Origin: Deltaproteobacteria bacterium
GTDB taxonomy: Bacteria; Myxococcota_A; UBA9160; UBA4427
Assembly (NCBI GenBank): GCA_016713665.1
Contig: JADJOR010000006.1
Span: 186,001 to 250,000, forward strand
Length of the DNA stretch: 64,000 nucleotides
Reading direction: 5' to 3'
Position numbers and translations under genes: made by a program. Positions 17,408 to 25,602 of the stretch are shown in pieces (position 1 is the first letter of the stretch; each line of letters opens with the position of its first letter). The notes under the pieces were generated by a model. The model ran no database searches and had not been told where the DNA came from. It was given only the letters and a program-made list of their open reading frames with translations.

Positions 17408-18712
17408 CTAGGGCCGCTGCCGGTAGCCGATTCGGCACGGCCGGTCCGCCCGGGCGACGCCGCCGATCTGCCGGCGCAGGGGCGCCGGATCCCGGAAGCG
17501 CGGCTCGAGCTCGAAGCGCTCGAGCAGGGCCCGGGTCGCGATCCGGATCGCCGAGATCGAGAAGCGGGCGGCGGGGCAGTAGTGGGCGCCGTGGCCGAAG
17601 GTCGTGACGAGCTCCCGGCCCTCGAGCTCCTTCGTGCGCTGGAAGAGCGGGCCCCGGTAGTGGTCCGGGTCGAAGCGGTCGAGGCCCGGGGCCGCCGTCG
17701 TGTTCGTGACCGACATCATGGTCGCGAGGGAGAGGCCGGGCTCGAGGCGATAGGACGCGTGCTCGTCGGCGAGGAGGCAGGGCCGGAGGATCCGGCGCAG
17801 CACGATCGAGCGCTGGCGCAGCCGGATCGATTCATGGGCACACCGCTCGAGCAGCGCGTCGTCCCCCTGTCGCACGGCCTCGAGCAGCGCCGGCCGCTCG
17901 ATCAGATGCACGAGCGTCCAGGCCATCGCCGCGAAGAGATTCGACTGCGAGCCCATGTGGACGAGGACCACGTCGCGCGCGATGCCCTGGATCCGGGCCT
18001 CCCCCGACACGTCGGCCCAGGCGGCGCGGATGCGGTCGAAGAAGCCCGGCTCGCTCGGCGCTCCGTCGGCGGCAAGCGGCGGGAGCTCGCGCAGGATCTC
18101 GGCGTAGATCGCCTCGATGGTTGTGAGCGCCGCCTTCTCACGGCGCTTGCCGGTCGCCCAGGTCAGGAAGGCCCGGGGCGGATGGACGAAGGACTCGGAG
18201 CTATCGAGGGCGTCGAAGGCCTCGACCAGGCGCTCGAAGTGGCGAGGCGAGGTGGCGGCGCGGCTGCCCCAGGAGGCGAGGCCCATTCGATGGGCGAGGC
18301 GCCGGCAATGGGCGAAGGCCTCGAGCTCGCCCCGGCCGCCCAGCGCCGCCAGCTCGAGCTCGACGGCGGCCGAGAGATTCTCGAGATAGACCTCGACGTC
18401 CTCGCGGGCGAAGAGCATGTGGGGATAGGTCCGGCGGCCGGCGAAGAGCTCGGCCGGCACCTTGTGGGCGAGCATCCCGAAGTCCGCGACGCCCTTGCTC
18501 GCCTCCGCCTCGGGCAGCGCCCAGAGATTCTTCACACCCTCCGGCGAGAACACGCAGAACAACCGAACCCCGAACCCCTCGACGAGAAACGTGTCCCCGA
18601 CCCGCTCGCGCGTCCGCTGGAAGAAGCTAGTCGGATCCCGCAGCAGAGTAACCCCCGCCCCGACCCAGGGAAGGAAACCCCCGACACGCGGCGCGTCCCT
18701 CGAAGTCAGCAC
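17408..18712 (-). CDS. Cytochrome P450 with CYP7/CYP8-like I-helix
   Basis: This 434-residue P450 has the ExxR motif in CAHESIRLRQ and the haem-ligand loop FGHGAHYCPAARF with Cys379. The I-helix region reads VHMGSQSNLFAAMAW. The usual (A/G)Gx(D/E)T(T/S) oxygen-activation motif is absent, as in CYP7/CYP8-type enzymes where an Asn occupies the Thr place. The proximal N-terminus (APRVGGFLPWVGAG, then LLRDP) is typical of P450s with no membrane anchor. No ATG is available. GTG 18712 is the most sensible start, with GAGAGG just before it but at tight spacing, and the upstream sequence is an abnormal G/C-tract region. The substrate is unknown; redox partners are not nearby. Confidence 0.88.
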   Translation of the reverse strand: MLTSRDAPRVGGFLPWVGAGVTLLRDPTSFFQRTRERVGDTFLVEGFGVRLFCVFSPEGVKNLWALPEAEASKGVADFGMLAHKVPAELFAGRRTYPHMLFAREDVEVYLENLSAAVELELAALGGRGELEAFAHCRRLAHRMGLASWGSRAATSPRHFERLVEAFDALDSSESFVHPPRAFLTWATGKRREKAALTTIEAIYAEILRELPPLAADGAPSEPGFFDRIRAAWADVSGEARIQGIARDVVLVHMGSQSNLFAAMAWTLVHLIERPALLEAVRQGDDALLERCAHESIRLRQRSIVLRRILRPCLLADEHASYRLEPGLSLATMMSVTNTTAAPGLDRFDPDHYRGPLFQRTKELEGRELVTTFGHGAHYCPAARFSISAIRIATRALLERFELEPRFRDPAPLRRQIGGVARADRPCRIGYRQRP

Positions 18713-18963
18713 CCTCTCGCGGGGCGTCGGGGGCCGGGCCCCCGGGGGGGGGGGCCGCCCCCCCCCTAGCAGCACCCCATCCCGAGCGACCCGGCCGTGG
18801 GGCGCGAAATCGGAGTGACCGGCGCGCAGCAAGGCGCTCCATCTCTGGTCAGCGTTCCCGACGCGTCCGGTCCGACACCGAGCGCCCCGCGCCCCACGGC
18901 CGGGGCGCCTGGCACGGCCGCCGTTCCGGGCCGCGAAGCGCATCGCCCAGATCGAAGAGCGTG
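18713..18963. repeat. Intergenic region with 17-bp inverted repeat and G11/C9 tracts
   Basis: The 251 bases between lysC and the P450 gene (both minus strand) hold two unusual structures. A perfect 17-bp inverted repeat has arms at 18790-18806 (cccggccgtggggcgcg) and 18888-18904, separated by 81 bases. Closer to the P450 start, a run of 11 G at 18744-18754 is followed after CCG by nine C at 18758-18766, which could fold as a hairpin or form a G-quadruplex. I see no gene here. Confidence 0.7.
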
Positions 18964-20304
18964 TCAGTTCCTGGGTGCGGAAGCGAAGGCCGCGTAGATC
19001 GCCCGCACCGTCCGCTCGAAGTCCGCGTTCTCGACGCCGACGATGATGTTGAGCTCGGAGGAGCCCTGATCGATCATGCGGATGTTGATGCCCGCCCCGG
19101 CGAGGGCGCCGAAGAGCCGGGCGGCCGTGCCGGGCTGATGGCTCATGCCGCGGCCGACGGTCGCGACCAGCGCGATCCCCTTCTCGACGTCGATCGAGTC
19201 CGGCTGACACGCCTCGCGGATGTCCGCGAGCAGCTGGTCGAGCTTGCCATCGACGGCGTCGCTCTTGAGGATGATCGAGAGGGTGTCGATCCCGCTCGGC
19301 ATGTGCTCCCAGGACAGGCCATGGCGCTCGAGGACCGAGAGCAGCCGCCGGCCGTAGCCGATCTCGGCGTTCATCAGCGTCTTCTCGAGGGCGATGATCG
19401 TGAAGTCCTTGCGGCCGGCGATGCCCGTCACGCGGCCGGCGGGGACGGCGTCGTGACCCGCCGCGGTGATGCGCGTGCCGGGATCTTCCGGGGCGTTGGT
19501 GTTCAGGATCTGGACCGGGATGCCCGCGATGCGGACCGGGAAGATCGCCTCCTCGTGGAGCACCGTCGCGCCCATGTAGGAGAGCTCGCGCAGCTCGCGG
19601 TAGGTGATCGAGGGGATCGTCCGGGGCCGCTCGACGATGCGGGGATCGGTCATCAGCAGGCCGGAGACGTCGGTCCAGTTCTCGTAGAGCTCGGCGCCGA
19701 CGCCGCGGGCCACGATCGAGCCCGTCATGTCGCTGCCGCCGCGGGAGAAGGTCTTGATCGAGCCGTCGGCCTGCGCGCCGTAGAAGCCGGGCACGACCCC
19801 CGACTTCTCGCGCCCGAGCCGATCGGCGACGCGGGTCTGGGTCTCCTCCGGCAGGAATCGCCCCTTCGCATCGAAGACGATCATGTCGGCCGGGTCGACG
19901 AAGGGTCGATCCAGCAGGCGGGCCACGATCAGGCCGCAGAGGTACTCGCCGCGGCTCGCGGCGTAGTCGGGGCCGGCGCCGCCGCGAATCTTCGCATGCA
20001 CGTCGGCGAGGGCCGGGTCGAGGTCGTAGGCGAGGCCCAGATCCGACACGATCTTGCGATAGCGCTCGGCGATGAGGTCGAAGATCTGATCGAAGGCGAG
20101 GCCCTTGGGATCGGGACTGCGCGTCGCGGAATCTGCGCGGTAGAGCAGGTCGGTGACCTTCTCGTCCGCCGAGTAGCGCTTGCCGGGCGCCGACGGGACG
20201 ACGAAGCAGCGGTCGGCCCGCGCCTCGATGATCGCCCGCACCTTCCGCAGCTGATCCGCGTCGGCCACGCTGCTGCCGCCGAACTTGCAAACCCGGATGC
20301 CCAT
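18964..20304 (-). CDS. lysC: Aspartate kinase LysC
   Basis: This 446-residue enzyme phosphorylates L-aspartate, the entry step to lysine, threonine and methionine. The N-terminus MGIRVCKFGGSSVADA carries the KFGGSS signature, so ATG 20304 is chosen over the frame extending to 20481. The catalytic region includes SRGEYLCG and TFSRGGSDMTGS. Two ACT domains follow (GRVTGIAGRKDFTIIALEKT, and the C-terminal GIALVATVGRGM to INIRMIDQGSSELNIIVGV), so feedback inhibition by an amino acid is expected. It is a monofunctional aspartate kinase. lysA lies 7 kb away in the same window. Confidence 0.96.
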   Translation of the reverse strand: MGIRVCKFGGSSVADADQLRKVRAIIEARADRCFVVPSAPGKRYSADEKVTDLLYRADSATRSPDPKGLAFDQIFDLIAERYRKIVSDLGLAYDLDPALADVHAKIRGGAGPDYAASRGEYLCGLIVARLLDRPFVDPADMIVFDAKGRFLPEETQTRVADRLGREKSGVVPGFYGAQADGSIKTFSRGGSDMTGSIVARGVGAELYENWTDVSGLLMTDPRIVERPRTIPSITYRELRELSYMGATVLHEEAIFPVRIAGIPVQILNTNAPEDPGTRITAAGHDAVPAGRVTGIAGRKDFTIIALEKTLMNAEIGYGRRLLSVLERHGLSWEHMPSGIDTLSIILKSDAVDGKLDQLLADIREACQPDSIDVEKGIALVATVGRGMSHQPGTAARLFGALAGAGINIRMIDQGSSELNIIVGVENADFERTVRAIYAAFASAPRN

Positions 20305-20479
20305 CACGTCCCGCCTGGATTGCCCGTCTGAAGCGTCCGCCCGGCGTCGCGCAGGGCGGCGGGCCTCGCTCGAAAATTGGCGGCGCAGTGTAGTCGGAAG
20401 GGGGGCGCGGCGGAAGGTCATCCGGGCGGCAAAGGCGATGCGCGAACCGGCAGCCGGCATCCGATAGACTCGGCCCGGC

Positions 20480-21223
20480 ATGGCTTCCCACGGTTCTGGA
20501 GCGCGCGCCTCGATGCGCCTCGATGCCTACCTCTCGCGGGCGGGGCTCGCCTCCCGGCGCGAGGCGCGCGACTCGATTCGCGCAGGCCGGGTCCGCGTCG
20601 ACGGGGTCGTCTGTCGCGAGCCGGCGACCCGGATCGAGGGACAGACGGTCACGCTGGAGGATGCCCGGGTCGAACGGCCCGGAGAGACCCGTGACTGGCT
20701 CGTCCACAAGCCCGTCGGCCTCGCCTGCAGCCGCGATGCCCGCGAAGCCCCGCTCGTCTACGACCTGCTCGAACCCGCCCTGCGCAACCGCCCGGTCCAG
20801 ATCGCGGGGCGCCTCGATCGCGCGACCTCGGGGCTGCTCGTGCTCACGACCGACGGCGACTTCGTCCATCGGCTGACCCATCCGAGCCGCAAGCTCCCGA
20901 AGCGCTATCGCGTCGGCTACCGCGGCGAGCTCCCGGCCGATGCGGTGGCGCGCTGTGCCGAGGGAATCCTGCTCGAGGGGGAGGACCGCCCGACGCGGCC
21001 GGCGGAGCTCAGCCTCGATGGGCCCGGCCAGGCGACGCTCGTCCTGCGCGAAGGGCGCACGCATCAGGTCCGGCGCATGTTCCGGGCGCTCGGGGCCTTC
21101 GTCGAGACGCTTCACCGCGACCGGATCGGCGACCTCGAGCTGCCCCCCGACCTCGGGCCCGGCGCCTTGCGGCCCCTGGCGCCCGAGGAGCGCGCGCTCC
21201 TGTTGAGCGAGAGCAGCTTGTAG
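20480..21223 (+). CDS. RsuA/RluB-family pseudouridine synthase
   Basis: This 247-residue protein isomerises a specific uridine in ribosomal RNA. An N-terminal S4 RNA-binding domain (MRLDAYLSRAGLASRREA, then IRAGRVRVDG) is followed by the catalytic domain with the Asp-containing motif GRLDRATSGLLVLTTDG and the C-terminal GRTHQVRRMF. The RsuA/RluB/RluE/RluF group shares these features, so the target base is not assigned. It is divergent from lysC. Its last 112 bp overlap the convergent rsmC gene. ATG 20480 is used; ATG 20513 (MRLDAY) is an alternative that would begin right at the S4 domain. Confidence 0.92.
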   Translation: MASHGSGARASMRLDAYLSRAGLASRREARDSIRAGRVRVDGVVCREPATRIEGQTVTLEDARVERPGETRDWLVHKPVGLACSRDAREAPLVYDLLEPALRNRPVQIAGRLDRATSGLLVLTTDGDFVHRLTHPSRKLPKRYRVGYRGELPADAVARCAEGILLEGEDRPTRPAELSLDGPGQATLVLREGRTHQVRRMFRALGAFVETLHRDRIGDLELPPDLGPGALRPLAPEERALLLSESSL

Positions 21224-22241
21224 CCCCGGACGTCCGCGACCTGCACGACCTCGCCCTGGCGCGCGAGGGGGGCTTCGTAGGGGAGCGTGCGATTCGCGAC
21301 GAGCAGCGCGCGGCCGTTTCGCTTGAGCCAGACCGCGAGCGATTGGAAGAGCGCGAGCGCGGGGGCGAGGTCGACTTCGGGACCGCGGTGGTGGAAGGGC
21401 GGATTGACCAGCGCGAAATCGAAGCCCGTCTCGGGCGGCTTCTCCCGCGCGTCCCACCACAGCACCCGACAGCGCCCCTCGACCCCGAGTCGCACCGCAT
21501 TGCGCCGCGCACACTCGACCGCGCGCGCATCGGCGTCGACGAGCAGGATCTCCGCCTCGGGCAGCAGGCGCGCGGCGACGAGGCCGAGGACGCCGGTGCC
21601 GCAGCCGAGATCGACGAGGCGCTTCGGCGCCTTCTCCCGCACCCTGCGCGCGAAATGTTCGAGCAGGAGCTCGCTGCCCGGATCGAGGCGCCGCGCGCTG
21701 AAGACGCCGGGGAGTGTCTCGAGCTCGAAGGGCGGGGTTCCGAGACCGGGACCTCGACCCGGATCGGCTCGGTCGCCTCGCGCCGGCCGCGACTCCCCGC
21801 GTCGTCGCCTTCTTTTCGGAAGCGCACGACCCGGGCCTTCGCGCGGTTCGCGACGACGACGCCCGGCTGGTCGAGCTGCTCCGACAATCGCTTGACCGCC
21901 GAGACGACGCCCAGCGTGTTGGGCCCGGCGAAGAGCAGCTCGCCTCCCGGCGCAAGGATCCGCCAGGCCTCGGCGAGGTCGTCGAAGGTCGCCGCGCGGC
22001 TCTTCTGCAGATGCACGACCGCCTGCGCGAAGCTTCCGCTCTCGACGTCGCGGGCAACGGCGCGGACCGCGCGCCCGGCCTGCTCGTCGGCGAGGTAGGC
22101 GTCCCGCCAGGGCTCGATCGCGAGGCCGCCGTTCGCCTCGACCGCGAGCGAGGATTGGAACTCGCAGACCGCCCCCGGTCGCAGCACCTCCGGATCGAGC
22201 ACGAGGGCTTCGCTGCGCCGTGCGCGCCGCGCCCCGCTCAC
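21112..22241 (-). CDS. rsmC: RsmC-like rRNA (guanine-N2) methyltransferase (frameshifted)
   Basis: This SAM-dependent methyltransferase has the RsmC two-domain layout. The N-terminal pseudo-catalytic domain (ALVLDPEVLRPGAVCEFQSS to LAPGGELLFAGPNTLGV) is in one frame. The catalytic domain in the next frame has VDLGCGTGVLGL for SAM binding and NPPFHHRG, the NPPF motif of guanine-N2 methyltransferases. The break falls at about 21729-21738. Adding one base to the short G/C run there joins SEPRP to FELETLPGVFSARRLDPGSE. I treat it as an assembly indel. GTG 22241 overlaps the pqqC stop as GTGA, so the gene is probably translated in the pqqBC operon. The last 25 residues, within the rsuA overlap, are low in complexity. 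Confidence 0.82.
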
Positions 22242-23038
22242 GATCGGATCCGCGCCGCGAGCATCGGCGGGGGTCGTTGGTCGACGTACGCGGTCCACAT
22301 CGCGTCGAGCATCGACCAGAGGATCTCGAGCTTCATCTGGAGCACCGCCAGCGCGCGGTCCTGCTGCGCGCGGGTCGTGAAATGGGCGAGGGTGAAGGCG
22401 AGGCCGTGCTCGACGTCGCGGCGCGCTTCGCCGAGGCGCTTCCTGAAATAGCCGTAGCCCTCGGCGTCGATCCAGGGGTAGAGCGCGGGCCAGTTCTCGA
22501 GGCGCTTCTGGTGGATCGTCGGGGCGAAGAGCTCCGTCAGCGACGAGGCGATCGCCTCCTGCCAGGGCGCCGTCTGCGCGAAGCGGACGTAGGCGTCGAC
22601 GGCGAAGCGGACGCCGGGGAGCACGTGGCGCAGATCGAGGATCTCGCCGCGTTCGAGCCCGACGGCTTCGCCGAGGCGTAGCCAGGCTTCGATGCCGCCC
22701 TCGTCGCCGGTATGGCCGTCGTGGTCGAGGATGCGCTGGATCCAGGCGCGGCGGATCTCGCGGTCGGGGCAGTTCGCGAGGATGGCGGCGTCCTTCCGCG
22801 GGATCTGGACCTGGTAGTAGAACCGGTTCGCGACCCAGCCGCGCACCGCCTGCGCAGGCAGCCCGCCCTCGTTCATCGCGACGTGGAACGGATGGTGGAT
22901 ATGGTAGAAGCGGTCCATGCCGCGCAACGCGGCCTCGAACTCGGCCGGCGTGCGCGGGGGACTCGCCGGGCTCGTCGCGCTCGCGTCCGCCGCAGCGGGG
23001 CCCTCTTTCGGGATCGTCGTGTTGGTCGCGGCCGTCAT
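22238..23038 (-). CDS. pqqC: Pyrroloquinoline-quinone synthase PqqC
   Basis: This cofactor-less oxidase of 266 residues closes the ring and performs the eight-electron oxidation in the last step of PQQ synthesis. After a 35-residue Ala/Thr/Pro-rich leader, the family core starts with FEAALRGMDRFYHIHHPFH. It continues with VANRFYYQVQIPRKDAAIL, ILDHDG and the His-rich LTELFAPTIHQKR. These match PqqC residues that bind the substrate and O2. ATG 23038 overlaps the pqqB stop (ATGA), and its own stop overlaps the rsmC start. Confidence 0.95.
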   Translation of the reverse strand: MTAATNTTIPKEGPAAADASATSPASPPRTPAEFEAALRGMDRFYHIHHPFHVAMNEGGLPAQAVRGWVANRFYYQVQIPRKDAAILANCPDREIRRAWIQRILDHDGHTGDEGGIEAWLRLGEAVGLERGEILDLRHVLPGVRFAVDAYVRFAQTAPWQEAIASSLTELFAPTIHQKRLENWPALYPWIDAEGYGYFRKRLGEARRDVEHGLAFTLAHFTTRAQQDRALAVLQMKLEILWSMLDAMWTAYVDQRPPPMLAARIRS

Positions 23039-23955
23039 TCGAAGCGGAGCTCCATGCCGTCGTGGGCGACCTCGATGCCGAGCTCGTCGAGTCGCTTTCG
23101 CTCGGGGGAATCGGGGTCGAGGATCGGATTCGTGTTGTTGATGTGGATCAGGATCTTGCGGCCGGGCAACGCGGCGAGCTCTTCGACCATGCCGCCGCTG
23201 CCGGCCTGGGCGAGGTGGCCCATCTCGCGGCCGGTCTTCTCCGAGGCGCCGCGGGTCTTCAGCTCGTCGTCCTTCCAGAGCGTGCCGTCGAGGAGCACGC
23301 AATCGGCGCGGCGGGCTTCGTCGCGGATGCGGTCGGTGAAGGCGGCGAGGCCCGGGGCGTAGAAGCAGCGCCGGCCACTCGCGCGGTCGACGAAGGTCGC
23401 GCCGATCGTGTCGTCGGGGGCGGGGTTGTGTCGTCGGGGCGAGTAGGGCGGGGCCTCGCCCGGGATCGGCAGGGGCAGCAGCTCGATGCCCGGGATCTCG
23501 GGAATCGCGATGGGGCGCTCGGCCACGGCGTCGATCGGGTGCCAGTCGACGCCGCAATAGGATTCGAGAACGCGAAGAAGCGGGTAGCCCGTCGTCAGGT
23601 CGGAGTGGACGCTCGGCGTGCAGTGGACCTGGAGGCGGGCGCGGTGCTCGCGCAGGGTCATGAGGCCCGTCGCGTGGTCGATCTGGGCGTCGACGAGGAG
23701 CACCGCCGCGATCGCGGTATCGCGCACCGCCCGCGCCGGCTGGAGCGAAGGGCAGCTCGCGATCTGGGCCCGCAGATCCGGCGACGCGTTGACGAGCAGC
23801 CAGCCCGCGCCGCCATCGCCGACCGCGAGGGAGGACTGGGTGCGGGGCAGCGCGCGGCTCGTCCCCTCGCGCACGCCCCGGCAATTCGGGCAATTGCAGT
23901 TCCACTGCGGGAAGCCGCCGCCCGCCCCCGAGCCCAGCACGATGATGCGCATCAT
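23035..23955 (-). CDS. pqqB: PQQ biosynthesis protein PqqB
   Basis: This 306-residue metallo-beta-lactamase-fold protein hydroxylates the cross-linked Glu-Tyr intermediate during PQQ synthesis. It begins MMRIIVLGSGAGGGFPQWNC and has the paired cysteines NCNCPNC at about residues 19-25. The metal-site pattern DAQIDHATGL replaces the usual HxHxDH, as expected for PqqB. GREMGHLAQAGSGG and ILIHINNTNPIL are family hallmarks. pqqA, pqqD and pqqE are not adjacent: hemJ ends only 22 bp upstream. Confidence 0.96.
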   Translation of the reverse strand: MMRIIVLGSGAGGGFPQWNCNCPNCRGVREGTSRALPRTQSSLAVGDGGAGWLLVNASPDLRAQIASCPSLQPARAVRDTAIAAVLLVDAQIDHATGLMTLREHRARLQVHCTPSVHSDLTTGYPLLRVLESYCGVDWHPIDAVAERPIAIPEIPGIELLPLPIPGEAPPYSPRRHNPAPDDTIGATFVDRASGRRCFYAPGLAAFTDRIRDEARRADCVLLDGTLWKDDELKTRGASEKTGREMGHLAQAGSGGMVEELAALPGRKILIHINNTNPILDPDSPERKRLDELGIEVAHDGMELRFE

Positions 23956-23977
23956 TCCCCGATCCCTCGCGCCGGCA

Positions 23978-24460
23978 CTAGAAGGGCTTCACGACGACGA
24001 AGACCACGATGCCGATCATCAGCAGCGTCGGAACCTCGTTCATGATCCGGAAGAAGCGCTGCGGATGCGGATTGCGATCCTTCGCGAAGGCGTCGCGCCA
24101 ACGGACCATGAGAAGATGCATGACGAGAAGGCCGGCGACGAATGCGAGCTTGAGCCAGAGCCAGGCGCCCGCCTGCGGAAGGTAGCCCGGGGTCCCCGGC
24201 AGCGAGACGAGGAGCCCGCCGGCGCCGACGGTCACGAGCATTGCCGGCCGCATGATGTAGCGCGAGAGCTTCCACTCCATGACCTTGAAGGTCTCGGACT
24301 GCGCGCTCCCGGCGGGCGCGTCGCAGTGGTAGACGAAGAGCCGCGGCAGGTAGAGCAGCCCCGCCATCCAGGCGATCACCGCGATCACGTGGAGCGCCTT
24401 GAGCCACGGATAGAGCGTGGGGACGAGGAGCGCGATCGGCTGGGACCCATCCATCATCAC
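23978..24460 (-). CDS. hemJ: HemJ-type protoporphyrinogen IX oxidase
   Basis: This 160-residue protein has four membrane helices and the HemJ (formerly UPF0093/CopD-like) signature LYPWLKALHVIAVIAWMAGLL near the N-terminus, followed by YLPRLFVYH. His25 and the Lys of KLSRYIMRP match the haem-binding His and conserved Lys of this family. HemJ oxidises protoporphyrinogen IX to protoporphyrin IX in many Gram-negative bacteria. The frame starts with three consecutive ATG codons (24460, 24457, 24454), and any could be used. It sits 12 bp after nadK and 22 bp before pqqB on the same strand, so the string may be one transcript. Confidence 0.93.
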   Translation of the reverse strand: MMMDGSQPIALLVPTLYPWLKALHVIAVIAWMAGLLYLPRLFVYHCDAPAGSAQSETFKVMEWKLSRYIMRPAMLVTVGAGGLLVSLPGTPGYLPQAGAWLWLKLAFVAGLLVMHLLMVRWRDAFAKDRNPHPQRFFRIMNEVPTLLMIGIVVFVVVKPF

Positions 24461-24472
24461 GTCCCGCCGCGC

Positions 24473-25267
24473 CTAGAGACTGAACTGCTCGGCGAGATTG
24501 CGCTCCGAGAGGCTCTGGCCCGCCTGGAACAGCACGACCGCCGCGACGTCGCGATTCTCCTCGATGTCGACCTCGGCGACCTCGCGGACCTCGGTCGAGT
24601 CCGCCACCGCCGAGACCGGCCGCTTGTCGGGCTCGAGCACCTCGATGCGGACCTTCGCCGTCCGCGGCAGGAGCGCCCCGCGCCAACGGCGCGGCCGGAA
24701 GACACTGATCGGCGTCAGGGCGAGCACCCCGGCGTCGAGGGGCAGGATCGGTCCGTGGGCCGAGAGGTTGTAGGCCGTGCTGCCCGCCGGCGTCGCGACG
24801 AGCACCCCGTCGCAGATCATCTCCTCGAGCCGGACGCGGCCGTCGACCTCGATGCGCAGCTTCGCGGCCTGGCGCGTCTGGCGCAGCATCGAGACCTCGT
24901 TCAGGGCCTGGAGCTCGACGCGCGCGCCGCTCGCGAGGTGGGCGATCATCTTGAGCGGGTGCAGGCTCGCCGACTCGGCGCGCCGGACCTGGCCGATCAG
25001 GTCGTCGCTCGAATAGGGATTCATCAGGAACCCGACCGAGCCGCGGTTCATGCCGTAGATCGGGATCCCGCTCGAGAGGAAGCGGTGGATCGTCTCGAGC
25101 ATGAAGCCGTCGCCGCCGAGGGCGACGATCACGTCGGCGTCTTCCGGGGACTTGATCGGGTAGAGGCTCTCGAGCGCCTCACGCGCGGCCTGGGCGGCGG
25201 CGGTCCGGGCGGCGACGATGGCGATGTGTTCGGCTTCGACGTGGCTCCGGCGTCGGGATGCGGGCAT
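24473..25267 (-). CDS. nadK: NAD kinase NadK
   Basis: This enzyme phosphorylates NAD to NADP in the cytoplasm. The catalytic GGDG appears in VIVALGGDGFML. The NE motif is in LQALNEVSML, and the substrate loop is VATPAGSTAYNLSAHGP, all in expected order. I place the start at ATG 25267, giving 264 residues, the usual size of the proteobacterial short NadK. The frame remains open to GTG 25447, but the extra 60 residues are Pro/Ser/Ala-rich and look unlike a folded segment. Neither start has a good ribosome binding site. Confidence 0.93.
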   Translation of the reverse strand: MPASRRRSHVEAEHIAIVAARTAAAQAAREALESLYPIKSPEDADVIVALGGDGFMLETIHRFLSSGIPIYGMNRGSVGFLMNPYSSDDLIGQVRRAESASLHPLKMIAHLASGARVELQALNEVSMLRQTRQAAKLRIEVDGRVRLEEMICDGVLVATPAGSTAYNLSAHGPILPLDAGVLALTPISVFRPRRWRGALLPRTAKVRIEVLEPDKRPVSAVADSTEVREVAEVDIEENRDVAAVVLFQAGQSLSERNLAEQFSL

Positions 25268-25602
25268 GTGCGGAGTCGATGGCGCATGCGGGGGCGAGCT
25301 CTCGGGCGGCTTCGAAGGGGGCAGGCCCGCGCGGCTGGGGGTCGCGGCCGTCGGGCTCGAGCCCGGGCTCGCGAGCGGCGCCGAGGCGCGCTGTCGCACG
25401 GGGCGCCGGTCCGACCGGTCTTCGCTCTTGGGGTCTCGGGCGGTCACGCGGCGCAGTCTAGCAGTGGCCCTCCGTTTTTCCGCGACGCGAGAATCGATCG
25501 AGGATCGGAACGAAATGGGCTCCGGGGCGGTTGCGCTCTATTTGCCGATCGCCTCGCCGGGTATCGTACGCGCCCCAATCGGGAGAAGGAGGGGAACGGG
25601 TG

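Noticed and set aside
13359..17411. A 1350-codon plus-strand open frame opposite selD and ilvD
   Set aside because: It is antisense to two strongly recognised genes, with His/Arg/Asp-rich sequence and no motif.
18743..22057. Extension of the P450 frame upstream to a 1549-codon protein
   Set aside because: The region is occupied by lysC, rsuA and rsmC in other frames with clear motifs; the P450 core begins near 18712.
23955..23978. A pqqA gene upstream of pqqB
   Set aside because: Only 22 bases separate hemJ and pqqB, and no ExxxY-type small peptide frame fits there.
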